Of a stretch of 7,708 nt of DNA, positions 1-6,216 are shown piece by piece (positions within the stretch are counted from its first letter, which is position 1; every line of letters starts with the position of its first letter). The notes beneath the pieces were generated by a model, which was given only the letters and a program-made list of their open reading frames with translations, had not been told where the DNA came from and ran no database searches. The DNA lies in contig CAJCJE010000111.1 in NCBI GenBank assembly GCA_903970565.1, forward strand, positions 1-7,708. Reading direction: 5' to 3'. The DNA comes from Candidatus Melainabacteria bacterium (GTDB lineage: Bacteria; Actinomycetota; Actinomycetes; Mycobacteriales; Pseudonocardiaceae). Both the position numbers and the translations under genes were made by a program.

Positions 1-1278
1 CGCCGCCGCCGGATCAACGAACGTTCCGCCGACCGCACCCGCCAGCGACAACCCTTGCTGCCACTGCTGGTCCAGTACGTCGAGAGCCGCTACGAGAAGG
101 CACACGCTCTGCTCGAACACGCCCGCAAGGCCCAGGAAGGCGAGACTTTTCAACTGGACGGGCGCCCCTACAAGCGGGTGATCACCAGCAGCGACCTCCA
201 CACACGACGTCGCTCCGGCGGCAAGAGTCCTGTCCGCGTCGTCGACGAGACCACCGACGAACTCATCCACATCGAAACCGACGAGGAAGCCGCGTTCTGG
301 GACTGGGCCTGCGTCGAGACGCTCCGCCACTCCGGTGTCCGCATCGAGGAACTCTGCGAGCTGACCCACCTCAGCATCCGCCAATACCAGCGGCAGAACG
401 GAGAAGTGATCGCGCTCCTGGTAATCGCACCGTCCAAGACGGACCGAGAGCGAGTCATCCCGATGAGCGCCGAGCTATTCCACGTCATCGCCTCGATCAT
501 CCGCCGCCACACCCAGGCAGGCCGAAGCATCCCGCTGCTGAGCCGGTTCGACCATCACGACAAGGTCTGGAGCGCGCACCTGCCGTTCCTGTTCCAGCGC
601 CGGATCGGGTCCACTGATCGGGTCATCTCCGGCGGCACCGTGCTGAACATGATCAAACGGCGGTGCGATGAACTGGCCGAGCAGCACCCCGGATTCCGCA
701 CGACCCGGTTCACACCCCACGACTTCCGTCGGATCTTCGCTACGGAGTTGGTCAACAGCGGATTGCCCATCCACATCGGCGCAGCTCTGCTCGGCCACCT
801 CAACATCCAGACCACCCGCGGCTACGTCGCCGTCTTCGACGAGGACATCGTCCACCACTACGTCGCCTTCCTCGACCACCGCCGCGAACTCCGACCGATC
901 GAGGAGTACCGCGAGGCCACCCGCGAAGAATGGGCCGAGTTTGACGAGCACTTCGACAAGCGCAAGGTCGAACTGGGCGCCTGTGGACGCCCATACGGCA
1001 CGCCCTGCCAGCACGAACACGCCTGCATCCGCTGCCCGATGCTGCACGTCAACCCCAAAATGCTCGCCCGGCTCGGTGAACTCGAAACCGACTTGCTCGA
1101 CCGCCGTGCTCGCGCCGAGGCCGAGGGCTGGGCCGGCGAGATCGAAGGCATCGACATGACCCTGACCTTCCTGCGCGCCAAGCGCGACGACACCCAACGC
1201 CGGCTCCGCCGACCCGCCGTCAACCTCGGGATACCAGCCCCCACGCGAAGCGCCGACCAGCAGGAGAAGTCGACATGA
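1..1278 (+). CDS. TnpB-like tyrosine recombinase of a Tn554/RIT-type transposon, 5' end outside window
   Basis: DNA strand-exchange enzyme of the tyrosine recombinase family. The reading frame is open from base 1, so the gene starts further left; the TTG at 55 is only an internal codon. Numbering residues from that TTG, the full catalytic set is visible: Arg96 in RHSGVRIEEL, Lys128 in APSKTDRERVIPM, His222 and Arg225 in TPHDFRR, His248 in LLGHLN and the nucleophile Tyr257 in TTRGY. After the catalytic domain comes a Cys cluster (Cys310, 318, 324, 327; ending ACIRCPML), probably a metal-binding module, as known at the C-terminus of Tn554 TnpB. This tail separates it from ordinary phage integrases. 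The stop overlaps the next start as ATGA at 1275-1278, preceded by CAGGAGAAG, the translational coupling expected in a tnpA-tnpB-tnpC operon. Family call is firm; TnpB rather than a stand-alone integrase is inference from the tail and the coupling. The catalytic region appears intact. Confidence 0.88.
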   Translation, partial: RRRRINERSADRTRQRQPLLPLLVQYVESRYEKAHALLEHARKAQEGETFQLDGRPYKRVITSSDLHTRRRSGGKSPVRVVDETTDELIHIETDEEAAFWDWACVETLRHSGVRIEELCELTHLSIRQYQRQNGEVIALLVIAPSKTDRERVIPMSAELFHVIASIIRRHTQAGRSIPLLSRFDHHDKVWSAHLPFLFQRRIGSTDRVISGGTVLNMIKRRCDELAEQHPGFRTTRFTPHDFRRIFATELVNSGLPIHIGAALLGHLNIQTTRGYVAVFDEDIVHHYVAFLDHRRELRPIEEYREATREEWAEFDEHFDKRKVELGACGRPYGTPCQHEHACIRCPMLHVNPKMLARLGELETDLLDRRARAEAEGWAGEIEGIDMTLTFLRAKRDDTQRRLRRPAVNLGIPAPTRSADQQEKST

Positions 1279-1318
1279 CACCCCCAAGCACGCAGCCAGT
1301 CGAGGTGCAGATGAGCAC
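1111..1318 (+). repeat. Direct repeat copy A: recombinase 3' end plus tnpC start
   Basis: This block is the last ~55 codons of the intact recombinase and the first ~14 codons of the tnpC-like gene. It recurs, diverged, at 2316-2522, offset by 1205 bases, or 1204 after a one-base deletion in copy B. Long identical stretches cover the CGCGAAGCGCCGACCAGCAG region and the coupled ribosome site. The two copies bracket the phosphotransferase gene. Confidence 0.85.
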
Positions 1319-1466
1319 CCCCGCGCGGCTTTCAAACAAGATCGACAACAGGTTCAACGAAGCGTGCGTCAAACACCCTTCACAACACGATCAAGTGCCG
1401 CCCGACCCGCAGGTCCCCAGTGCGGCTTGCCGCCGGGAAGACCTCGATCTCCGTTCTGCCCCATGA
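1275..1466 (+). pseudogene. Truncated tnpC-like gene, coupled to the recombinase
   Basis: Starts with ATG at 1275 inside the recombinase stop (ATGA), with GGAG at 1263-1266 as ribosome site. The first residues, MTPPSTQPVEVQMST, are shared with the second tnpC-like start at 2479, so they are a real conserved leader. In the Tn554/RIT layout the third gene is a small helix-turn-helix protein (TnpC, roughly 100-150 residues) that assists the recombinases. Here the frame soon runs into the antisense of the phosphotransferase gene 3' end (stop codon of that gene at 1369-1371) and ends after 63 codons. No helix-turn-helix is visible. I read it as a tnpC cut off somewhere between about 1318 and 1368 by the DNA that brought the phosphotransferase gene. 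The tnpC identity rests on position and coupling, not on domain evidence. Confidence 0.45.
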
Positions 1467-2265
1467 GCATCAGGAACAGGCTCTTCATGGCGGCCAGCCC
1501 GCGGGCGCGCCGGATCGCCGCCTCGTCCGCCTGTGCGTACTTGTCGAAGAATCGTGAGGCCGTGCCCGCGGGGAGCAGTACCCATGCGGCGGCGAGGTCC
1601 CACGCCGGGTCGCCGGCGAACAGGTCACCGAAGTCGACGACGCCCGAGAGTGTTCCGTGCGAGACGACGACGTTCGCGGGATGGAGGTCGCCGTGCACCC
1701 ACACCGGCGGGCCTTCCCACGCTCCGGCCGCAACGGCGTCGTCCCAGACGGCCCGGACGTCGGCAGCGATGTCCTTGGGGGCGACGGCCTGGAAGAACTT
1801 CTCGAAGCCGCCCGTGCAGTTCCTGGGATGGGCACCGCGGTCCGTAGCGATCGGCGCCTCGGCGGACGCCTCTACATGGAGTGCCCGGAGGAAATCCGCC
1901 AGCGTGTCAGCCGCGTGGGCGCCACGGCTGATCGCGCCGTGGTCCAGCGGCTCGCCGGGAACCCAGGTCATCACGGTCCAGTGCTTGGGGAAGCGCGCCG
2001 ACGGTGCGCCGAACCGCACCGGGGTCGGCACGGGGAGCGGCAGGAGCGGGGCCAGCACGGGTAGCCATCGCCGCTCCTTGAGCTGGAGCTCCGGGGTGCG
2101 GTCCATGCGCTACATCCGCACGGCCAATTCGTCCCCGAGACGCCACATCTGGTTGCCCCAACCGCCCGCCACCTCACGGATGGCCAGCCCGGCAAGGTCT
2201 GGATGTTGCTCCTGCAGCAGGTCGCGGACCAGGTCTGCGGTGATCTCGATCTCGGTGTCGGTCAC
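1369..2265 (-). pseudogene. Aminoglycoside phosphotransferase (APH)-family kinase with internal amber stop
   Basis: Small-molecule kinase of the APH/choline-kinase fold. Read from a GTG at 2265 the frame covers 298 codons, normal for the family, but codon 52 is TAG (2112-2110). Before it lies a typical APH N-terminus (VTDTEIEITADLVRDLL, then GGWGNQMWRLGDELAVR); after it a Met at 2106 opens 245 more codons. Numbered from that Met, the Brenner motif HGDLHPAN (His138, Asp140, Asn145) and the metal-binding Asp158 in VVDFGDLFAGDP are intact. The stop removes the ATP-binding N-lobe strands from the main product, so the gene is probably dead unless the stop is suppressed or an error. Substrate cannot be told from sequence: many such actinobacterial proteins are annotated as aminoglycoside kinases without proof. 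It lies opposite in direction to its neighbours and between two copies of a recombinase tail, the position of a cargo (resistance) gene in Tn554-like transposons. Confidence 0.8.
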
Positions 2266-2280
2266 AAGACGTCACAGTAC
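2266..2280 (-). promoter_or_regulatory. Possible -10 box for a leaderless phosphotransferase transcript
   Basis: Reading the minus strand, TACTGT (2279-2274) fits the actinobacterial -10 pattern TAnnnT and is followed by 8 bases and then the GTG at 2265. No purine-rich ribosome site lies between them, so transcription would start at or next to the GTG, giving a leaderless mRNA. No convincing -35 box is visible. Confidence 0.3.
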
Positions 2281-2315
2281 TGAGACGACAGGCGGAGCAG
2301 TTCGGCCACCGCACC

Positions 2316-2482
2316 CGCGCACCAGCCGAAGGGCGAGTCGGCGAGATCGAAGGCGTCGACACGGCCCTCATCTACTTGCGTGCCAAGCGCGACGAGACCT
2401 ACCTCGGCTCCGCCGACGCGCCGCCAACCTCGGGATATCAGCCCTCACGCGAAGCGCCGACCAGCAGGAGAAGTCGAAATGA
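2316..2482 (+). pseudogene. Relic of a second TnpB-like recombinase, 3' end only
   Basis: Translates as a match to the C-terminal tail of the recombinase at 1-1278: AEGRVGEIEGVDTALIYLRA against AEGWAGEIEGIDMTLTFLRA. A one-base deletion near 2400-2405 then shifts the frame, after which ANLGISALTRSADQQEKS matches the other protein's last residues in the new frame. The TGA at 2480-2482 again overlaps an ATG (ATGA). There is no catalytic part. It is too diverged from the first copy to be a fresh duplication, so it probably belonged to a related element that once stood here and lost its left part. Confidence 0.75.
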
Positions 2483-2522
2483 CACCCCAGAGTGCCCAGC
2501 CAGTCGAGGTGCAGATAAGTAC
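2316..2522 (+). repeat. Direct repeat copy B: diverged recombinase 3' end plus tnpC start
   Basis: Second copy of the block at 1111-1318, same orientation. Similarity fades out left of about 2316 and stops at about 2520, just after the codons for QPVEVQ. Compared with copy A it has scattered substitutions and lacks one base near 2400-2405, which breaks the recombinase frame. It looks like the end of an older, related element rather than a recent duplication. Confidence 0.85.
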
Positions 2523-3109
2523 TAGCGAGTACAAAATTTCGCCCCTGAAGAAGGCAGCGCGCGAACTGCTCGGCTATCCCCATCCGCGCCGGGTGCCGCG
2601 CGGCGTGTACGTCGAGCAAGCCATCGGCATCAGCACCGACGAGTTCACGCGCGCCAAGGACTCGGGCGTGCGGTACCTGCGCAACGTGTTCCCCCTGATC
2701 GAGTTGGGCTGGGACCGCGACCGGTGCGCCGACTATCTCGCCGAGCGCGGATTCGGCAAGACCGTGAAGTCCGCCTGCGTCGGGTGCCCGTTCCACGGTA
2801 ACGCGGGCTGGCGGTGGATTCGTGACAACGACCCGGACGGGTGGGCCGAGGCGGTCGACTTCGACAAGGCCATCCGCGACGGCTACCCACGCGCCACCGA
2901 ACAAGGCCAACCGCTGCGGGCAGTACTTCCTGCACCGCTCCTGTCAGCCACTCGGCGAAGTCAACCTCGACCCGCCCACCGGCGCGGTGACGAAGCGGCA
3001 CCTGCGGTTGGCTACCGGCTTCTCGGTGGCGGAAGAGGACGACCCGGATGGCTGCTCGCCGTGGTCGTGCCGCTCCGGCACCGCTGTCGCCCCGGAACGT
3101 GCGGCATGA
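2479..3109 (+). pseudogene. tnpC leader fused to C-terminal half of a PAPS-reductase-like (PP-loop) protein, frameshifted
   Basis: The ATG at 2479 has GGAG eight bases upstream and overlaps the relic recombinase stop. The first ~14 residues (MTPQSAQPVEVQIST) copy the tnpC start. From SEYKISPLKKAARELLGYPH on, the sequence resembles the second half of phage/plasmid-type PAPS-reductase-like proteins: PHPRRVPRGVYVEQAIGIS, then SACVGCPFHGNAGWRWIRD (Cys100, Cys103) and a W-rich segment. The N-terminal PP-loop (SGGxDS nucleotide-binding) half is missing, so no ATP-dependent chemistry is expected. Near 2920 the frame shifts (two bases lost or one gained in CTGCGGGCAG). Continuing in the other frame gives GQYFLHRSCQPLGEV and DDPDGCSPWSCRSG, ending at TGA 3107-3109. 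Family assignment comes from memory of the CxxCPFH pattern; the native substrate of this branch is unknown to me. It is a broken, chimeric gene. Confidence 0.65.
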
Positions 3110-3396
3110 CCACGCCCCAGCGTCCACTTCGCCTTGGCCTGGCACACCAGGCTTCTCGCGTCTCTTCCAGCTACCGACGCCGGCGACAACGACGGGACAG
3201 CCCAGAACCCCCAGCGACCGGCGAGGTCGTTGCCCACCACCAGATGCGCGCGAGCACGCGGTCGCGGATCGCGCCCGCACCGGGCGAGCGCGCCTATCCG
3301 GCCTGCCACCTGTGCCCGACGCGAGCGCTCGATCACGAGCACCTCGCCTCTGGCCACCGCCGCTTGGCGGCCCGCCCGACAAGGAGCCAGCCATGA
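3106..3396 (+). CDS. Small Cys/His-containing ORF, coupled on both sides; frame uncertain
   Basis: I do not recognise this gene. Its ATG (3106) overlaps the stop of the PAPS-reductase-like frame as ATGA, and its stop overlaps the recombinase start at 3393 as ATGA, so position alone supports a real gene of 96 codons. From about 3211 the frame has clear coding bias (about 86% G/C at third positions in my count) and reads EVVAHHQMRASTRSRI and PACHLCPTRALDHEHL, with a possible metal-binding Cys/His group. From 3119 to about 3210 the +1 frame looks more protein-like (SVHFALAWHTRLLASLPATD). One extra C at 3115-3118 and one missing C at 3208-3212 would reconcile the two, so the native gene may have suffered two compensating indels. 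There is no separate ribosome site; translation would depend on coupling. Function unknown. Confidence 0.4.
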   Translation: MTTPQRPLRLGLAHQASRVSSSYRRRRQRRDSPEPPATGEVVAHHQMRASTRSRIAPAPGERAYPACHLCPTRALDHEHLASGHRRLAARPTRSQP

Positions 3397-4130
3397 CCAC
3401 GAATCCCAACCTCGACGGCGTTGCACGCTGGGCCGCGACCGCCGGCCGCCGCTCTCTCGCCCAGCGAGTCGCCGCGCGCGGCGCCCGGCTGTTCGGCTCG
3501 TCGAAGCGACGACCGACCGACGAGAGGAGCGGCCTGGCGACCGACAGTTCGGAGGTGCCGTGGGCGGTCCGTCAGCGCGTCCTGCGCGAGTACCACACCG
3601 CCACCCTCGCTCAGGCACGTCGCGGGTCCGAGGAAATGGTGCGTGCCGGGTTCAACACCGGAGCGGTGCCCTACGGCTACCGGCCCCGGCGAGTACGGGT
3701 CAGCCCGTCGGGGCGGCGCCCGAGGTGGCGGACGCGGCTGGTGATCGAGCCAGGCGAGGCCATCGCCGTGAAGCTGACCTTCCGGTGGCGCACGGAGGCG
3801 GGGTTGGACACCGGCGCGATCCGGCGGCACCTCATCGACGCGCGCTGCCCCGCGCCCCGTGATCCGGAGACCGGGCTGGAGGGCGTGTGGACACGGGCGG
3901 CGGTGCGGGCGATCTTGTGCAACCCGAAGTACACCGGCCGCCAGGTCTGGGGTCGTCGCCACCATGGTCGGCGGGTTCCCCGAGCGCAGTGGGTCTGGTC
4001 GGACACGTGGGTGCATCGCCGCTGATCACCGTCGCCGAGTTCGCCGCGGCCAATCGCCACCAGTGGCGTGCGGAGACTCCGCCCACCGACAGTGGCGCCA
4101 TGACGTCCGAGTGCCGGATCGGAGGGCGGC
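3393..4130 (+). pseudogene. Serine-recombinase-type DNA-binding protein without catalytic domain, C-terminus frameshifted
   Basis: Starts at ATG 3393 with AAGGAG six bases before it. The continuous frame gives 210 residues and stops at 4025. Residues about 88-190 match the 'Recombinase' DNA-binding domain of large serine recombinases: NTGAVPYGYRPRR, then WTRAAVRAILCNPKYTGRQV. The N-terminal resolvase catalytic domain with its Ser nucleophile is absent. The first ~60 residues are basic and the segment 55-85 is probably helical. At 4014-4018 (CATCGCCGCTGATC) one C seems missing: the -1 frame continues sensibly as PLITVAEFAAANRHQW, so the native protein was longer, to around 4130. It is upstream of and co-directional with the excisionase-like gene. 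It could be an accessory DNA-binding protein of the element or a leftover of a serine integrase; I cannot separate these. The frameshift could also be a sequencing error. Confidence 0.7.
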
Positions 4131-4133
4131 CTG

Positions 4134-4781
4134 ATGGCCCACCACGGCTTCTCCACCGACCACGACCTCGACGACTTCGACCCGAACGGGTTCACCAGCG
4201 AGGCCACCACCGCGCCGCAGCGTGAGGTGGATCGCGAGGGGCGACGCGAGGGCGATCCCGTCCGAGACGGCCAGCGACCGATGACTCGACGGTCCTCTCG
4301 TGCTCCGGTCGAATCGGGGGCTGACTGGGCCGCCGAGCTTGGTGGCGGGCCAGCATCGGCGGCGACCAGGACGGCACCGGGATCTTGTGCGTCGCTGCTG
4401 CCGGGCGTGCCAGGGCAGCCGGGCGGGACCGGTGCGCCGGACGGCGCGGGGCCGTCAACGGGCGAAACAGCGGGTGATCCCGTCCCGACGTTGTTCACCC
4501 CGGCCCAGGCGGCGGACCTGTTGCAGGTGCCGGAGTCGTGGCTGCGCCGTCGGGCGGCCCGCCGCCTGGTGCCGTGCACGTTCCTGGGCAAGCACCTGCG
4601 CTTCTCCCGCGCCAACCTCGACCAGATCCTGGCCGACGCCGCCCGCCCCGCGACAACCAGCCCGCGCGCCGCGTCCGGCGCCAGTGCTGCGCCCCGGCGC
4701 AGGGGCCGCCCGCCTGCCCGAGCCCGAATTGAGGTCCGTCGACCCGATGCGGGGAAACGCACACGTTCTTCTGGCGCGTGA
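4134..4781 (+). CDS. Excisionase-like helix-turn-helix protein
   Basis: Likely small DNA-bending or recombination-directionality factor. The ATG at 4134 follows GGAGGG (4121-4126) at good spacing. Of 215 residues, the recognisable part is 119-170: LFTPAQAADLLQVPESWLRR followed by a short wing (FLGKHLRFSRANLDQIL). This is the MerR/Xis-type 'HTH_17' fold used by excisionases that sit next to tyrosine integrases. The first ~115 residues are Gly/Pro/Ala-rich and acidic-basic mixed, probably disordered, and the tail (180-215) is strongly basic. Typical actinobacterial Xis proteins are only 60-120 residues, so the long N-terminal part is unusual. Position directly before the integrase supports a role in excision control. 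A transcriptional regulator of the element is the main alternative. Confidence 0.72.
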   Translation: MAHHGFSTDHDLDDFDPNGFTSEATTAPQREVDREGRREGDPVRDGQRPMTRRSSRAPVESGADWAAELGGGPASAATRTAPGSCASLLPGVPGQPGGTGAPDGAGPSTGETAGDPVPTLFTPAQAADLLQVPESWLRRRAARRLVPCTFLGKHLRFSRANLDQILADAARPATTSPRAASGASAAPRRRGRPPARARIEVRRPDAGKRTRSSGA

Positions 4782-4820
4782 ACACAGTTGGGTTGCGTTT
4801 TTCCGTCCACAGAGCGTCCA

Positions 4821-4865
4821 TATGGCCGTGCCGCATTTCCGGCACGGTCATATTCACTCTTTTCT
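4821..4865 (+). terminator. Hairpin with T-rich tail between xis-like gene and integrase
   Basis: TATGGCCGTGCCG (4821-4833) pairs with CGGCACGGTCATA (4840-4852) over 13 positions with one G-T wobble and a six-base loop, followed by TTCACTCTTTTCTT. This is a factor-independent terminator shape, rare in such GC-rich DNA. It lies after the excisionase-like gene and only 29 bases before the integrase ATG, so it could end the upstream transcript or attenuate read-through into the integrase. Confidence 0.7.
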
Positions 4866-4881
4866 TGAAAGTGAGCCGACC

Positions 4882-6027
4882 ATGTCTTGGGTAGAAAAGC
4901 ATCGAGGCAGTTTCCGTGTCCGATATCGACTTGACGACGAAACAATCTTCACCGAGAACGGGTTCGCCGACCAGGACGAGGCGGACAACCGCGCGGCTGA
5001 CGTGGAGTCCGACCAGCGACGACGCCGCTTCGTCGACCCCCGGCTGGCGCAGACCACGATCGACGAGTGGATTCGCCAGTGGTCAGAGGCGCACCGTGTC
5101 GCCGACATCACTTGGGCGACGTATGACTCTCACATCCGCAACCACATCCTGCCCCGCTGGTCCGGCACCGCGCTGGGAGATTTTCAGCGGATCGCGGTGA
5201 AGGGGTGGGTGAACAAGACACTCCGGGCGAACATGGCCGACAAGAGCGCGCAGGACATCCTCGTGTTGTTCTCGATGATTCTCGGGGAAGCCGTCGACGA
5301 GGGACTGATCGGCTCGAATCCGTGCCGGAAGCTGCGGATCAATTTCGACGACCGCCCGGAGCGGCCCCACGCGGCCACCGACGAGGTCGACGCGCTGGCC
5401 GGGCGGATGTCACCGGACAACGGGCTGATGACGATCACCGACGCCTACACCGGGCTGCGGTGGGGCGAGATTGCCGGGTTGCAGTGGATCCGCGTCTACC
5501 TCGACGACGAGACGCCGCGCATCGAGGTCGACCCGAAGTTCGGCGCGCTGCACGAGGTGCGGGGCAGGCTGGAACTCGGCCCGCCGAAGACCCCGGCCAG
5601 TGCCCGGACGGTGTACCTGCCGCCGTTCCTGGTCGAGGAGCTGCGGGCGCACCGGGACCGCAACCCCGACTCCGAGTTCGTGTTCACCGGGGTCAACGGC
5701 GGGCTGCACCGGCGGTCGAACTTCCGCCGCCGGATGTGGCTGCCCGCGCTGGCCGGAGATGAGAAGAAGGGCTGGTCACCGCTGAACGAGGAGCTGCACT
5801 TTCATGACCTGCGTCACACGCATGAGACGTGGTTGGTCGAGGACCACGTGCCTCGGATCATGCGGCTGGTGCGGCTCGGCCACAAGCGCAAGGATGTGGA
5901 CGATCTGTACTCGCACATCACGGATCAGATGATCGAGGAGACCCTCCAGGCCCTCCAGCAGCGGTGGGAGCAGGATGGTGGGTGGACCTGGACCGAAACC
6001 CCCGCTGTGGAGCCAGAAGCGGCATGA
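4882..6027 (+). CDS. int: Phage-type tyrosine integrase
   Basis: Site-specific recombinase that inserts and excises the element by strand exchange at att sites. The frame is open much further upstream, but ATG at 4882 gives the usual 381-residue integrase beginning MSWVEKHRGSFRVRYR, an N-terminal arm-binding-type strand region; ribosome site AAGTGAG is weak. Residues ~58-150 form the core-binding SAM-like domain (TIDEWIRQW to GLIGSNPCRKL). The catalytic domain holds Arg193 (TGLRWGEIAGLQW), Lys236 (GPPKTPASARTVYLP), His308 and Arg311 (FHDLRH), His334 (RLGHKRKD) and nucleophile Tyr343 (LYSHITD). All six expected residues are present with normal spacing, so the enzyme looks active. It is separated from the excisionase-like gene by a strong hairpin, and its 3' end points at the 3' end of tRNA-Val(CAC), 118 bases away, which marks that tRNA as the likely attachment site. 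Confidence 0.95.
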   Translation: MSWVEKHRGSFRVRYRLDDETIFTENGFADQDEADNRAADVESDQRRRRFVDPRLAQTTIDEWIRQWSEAHRVADITWATYDSHIRNHILPRWSGTALGDFQRIAVKGWVNKTLRANMADKSAQDILVLFSMILGEAVDEGLIGSNPCRKLRINFDDRPERPHAATDEVDALAGRMSPDNGLMTITDAYTGLRWGEIAGLQWIRVYLDDETPRIEVDPKFGALHEVRGRLELGPPKTPASARTVYLPPFLVEELRAHRDRNPDSEFVFTGVNGGLHRRSNFRRRMWLPALAGDEKKGWSPLNEELHFHDLRHTHETWLVEDHVPRIMRLVRLGHKRKDVDDLYSHITDQMIEETLQALQQRWEQDGGWTWTETPAVEPEAA

Positions 6028-6061
6028 CCTCTTCGGATCGGGGATTGTGGTCAGGAGACCG

Positions 6062-6081
6062 TGCTCCCCATTTGCTCCCCA
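6062..6081 (+). repeat. Tandem pair TGCTCCCCA, 11-base period
   Basis: TGCTCCCCA occurs at 6062-6070 and again at 6073-6081, separated by TT. The pair sits between the integrase stop and the tRNA, about one helical turn apart, as expected for paired arm-type or excisionase sites of a tyrosine integrase att region. Binding is inferred, not shown. Confidence 0.5.
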
Positions 6082-6087
6082 CAATCA

Positions 6088-6126
6088 CAGACGGCCCGCC
6101 GATGAAGATCATCGACAGGCCGTCTG
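6088..6126 (-). terminator. Two-step hairpin downstream of tRNA-Val(CAC)
   Basis: CAGACGGCC (6088-6096) pairs with GGCCGTCTG (6118-6126), and inside it CGATGA pairs with TCATCG around an AGA loop. Reading the minus strand it follows the tRNA by about 18 bases, so it probably ends the tRNA transcript; there is no clear T run, which is common in actinobacteria. It would also face transcripts coming from the integrase. Confidence 0.6.
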
Positions 6127-6144
6127 AGCTGGGAAAACATACTG

Positions 6145-6216
6145 TGGGCGATGCAGGGATCGAACCTGCGACCTCTTCGGTGTGAACGAAGCGCTCTCCC
6201 CCTGAGCTAATCGCCC
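6145..6216 (-). tRNA. tRNA-Val (anticodon CAC)
   Basis: Minus-strand cloverleaf starting GGGCGATTAGCTCAG. Acceptor GGGCGAT pairs with ATCGCCC, discriminator A is at 6145, the anticodon stem CTTCG/CGAAG closes the loop TTCACAC (anticodon at 6184-6182), and the T arm is GCAGGTTCGATCCCTGC. CCA is not encoded. It reads GUG codons. Its 3' end faces the integrase and is the likely attachment core. Confidence 0.97.

Larger units (their letters stand above)
1..6145. mobile_element. Right end of an integrative element inserted at tRNA-Val(CAC)
   Basis: Everything left of the tRNA reads as mobile DNA: two recombinase classes, an excisionase-like gene, an integrase abutting the tRNA 3' end, cargo and relics. 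The left limit is outside the window. No replication or conjugation (FtsK/TraB-like) gene is visible, so I cannot say whether this is a conjugative element, a prophage remnant or a passive island. The Tn554-like portion (1-2522) is probably a separate insertion into, or next to, the integrase-bearing element. Confidence 0.65.

Noticed and set aside
475..1335. Long minus-strand reading frame opposite the TnpB-like recombinase
   Set aside because: It is the mirror of a clear recombinase with a full catalytic set; long antisense frames are expected in GC-rich coding DNA and this one has no recognisable motif.
1364..2315. Plus-strand frame spanning the phosphotransferase gene
   Set aside because: Antisense of a recognised APH protein; only its last part (from about 2400) has meaning, as the recombinase relic.
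4300..4881. N-terminal extension of the integrase frame upstream of 4882
   Set aside because: The extra ~194 codons overlap the excisionase-like gene and the hairpin, are Arg/Ala-rich and unlike any integrase; ATG 4882 gives the normal length.
3677..4945. 422-codon minus-strand frame across the recombinase and excisionase-like genes
   Set aside because: Arg/Pro/Gly/Ser-rich with no domain pattern, opposite to two plus-strand genes with ribosome sites and known folds.
5205..5785. Plus-strand alternative frames inside the integrase
   Set aside because: Low-complexity Arg/Gly/Pro shadows of an intact integrase frame.
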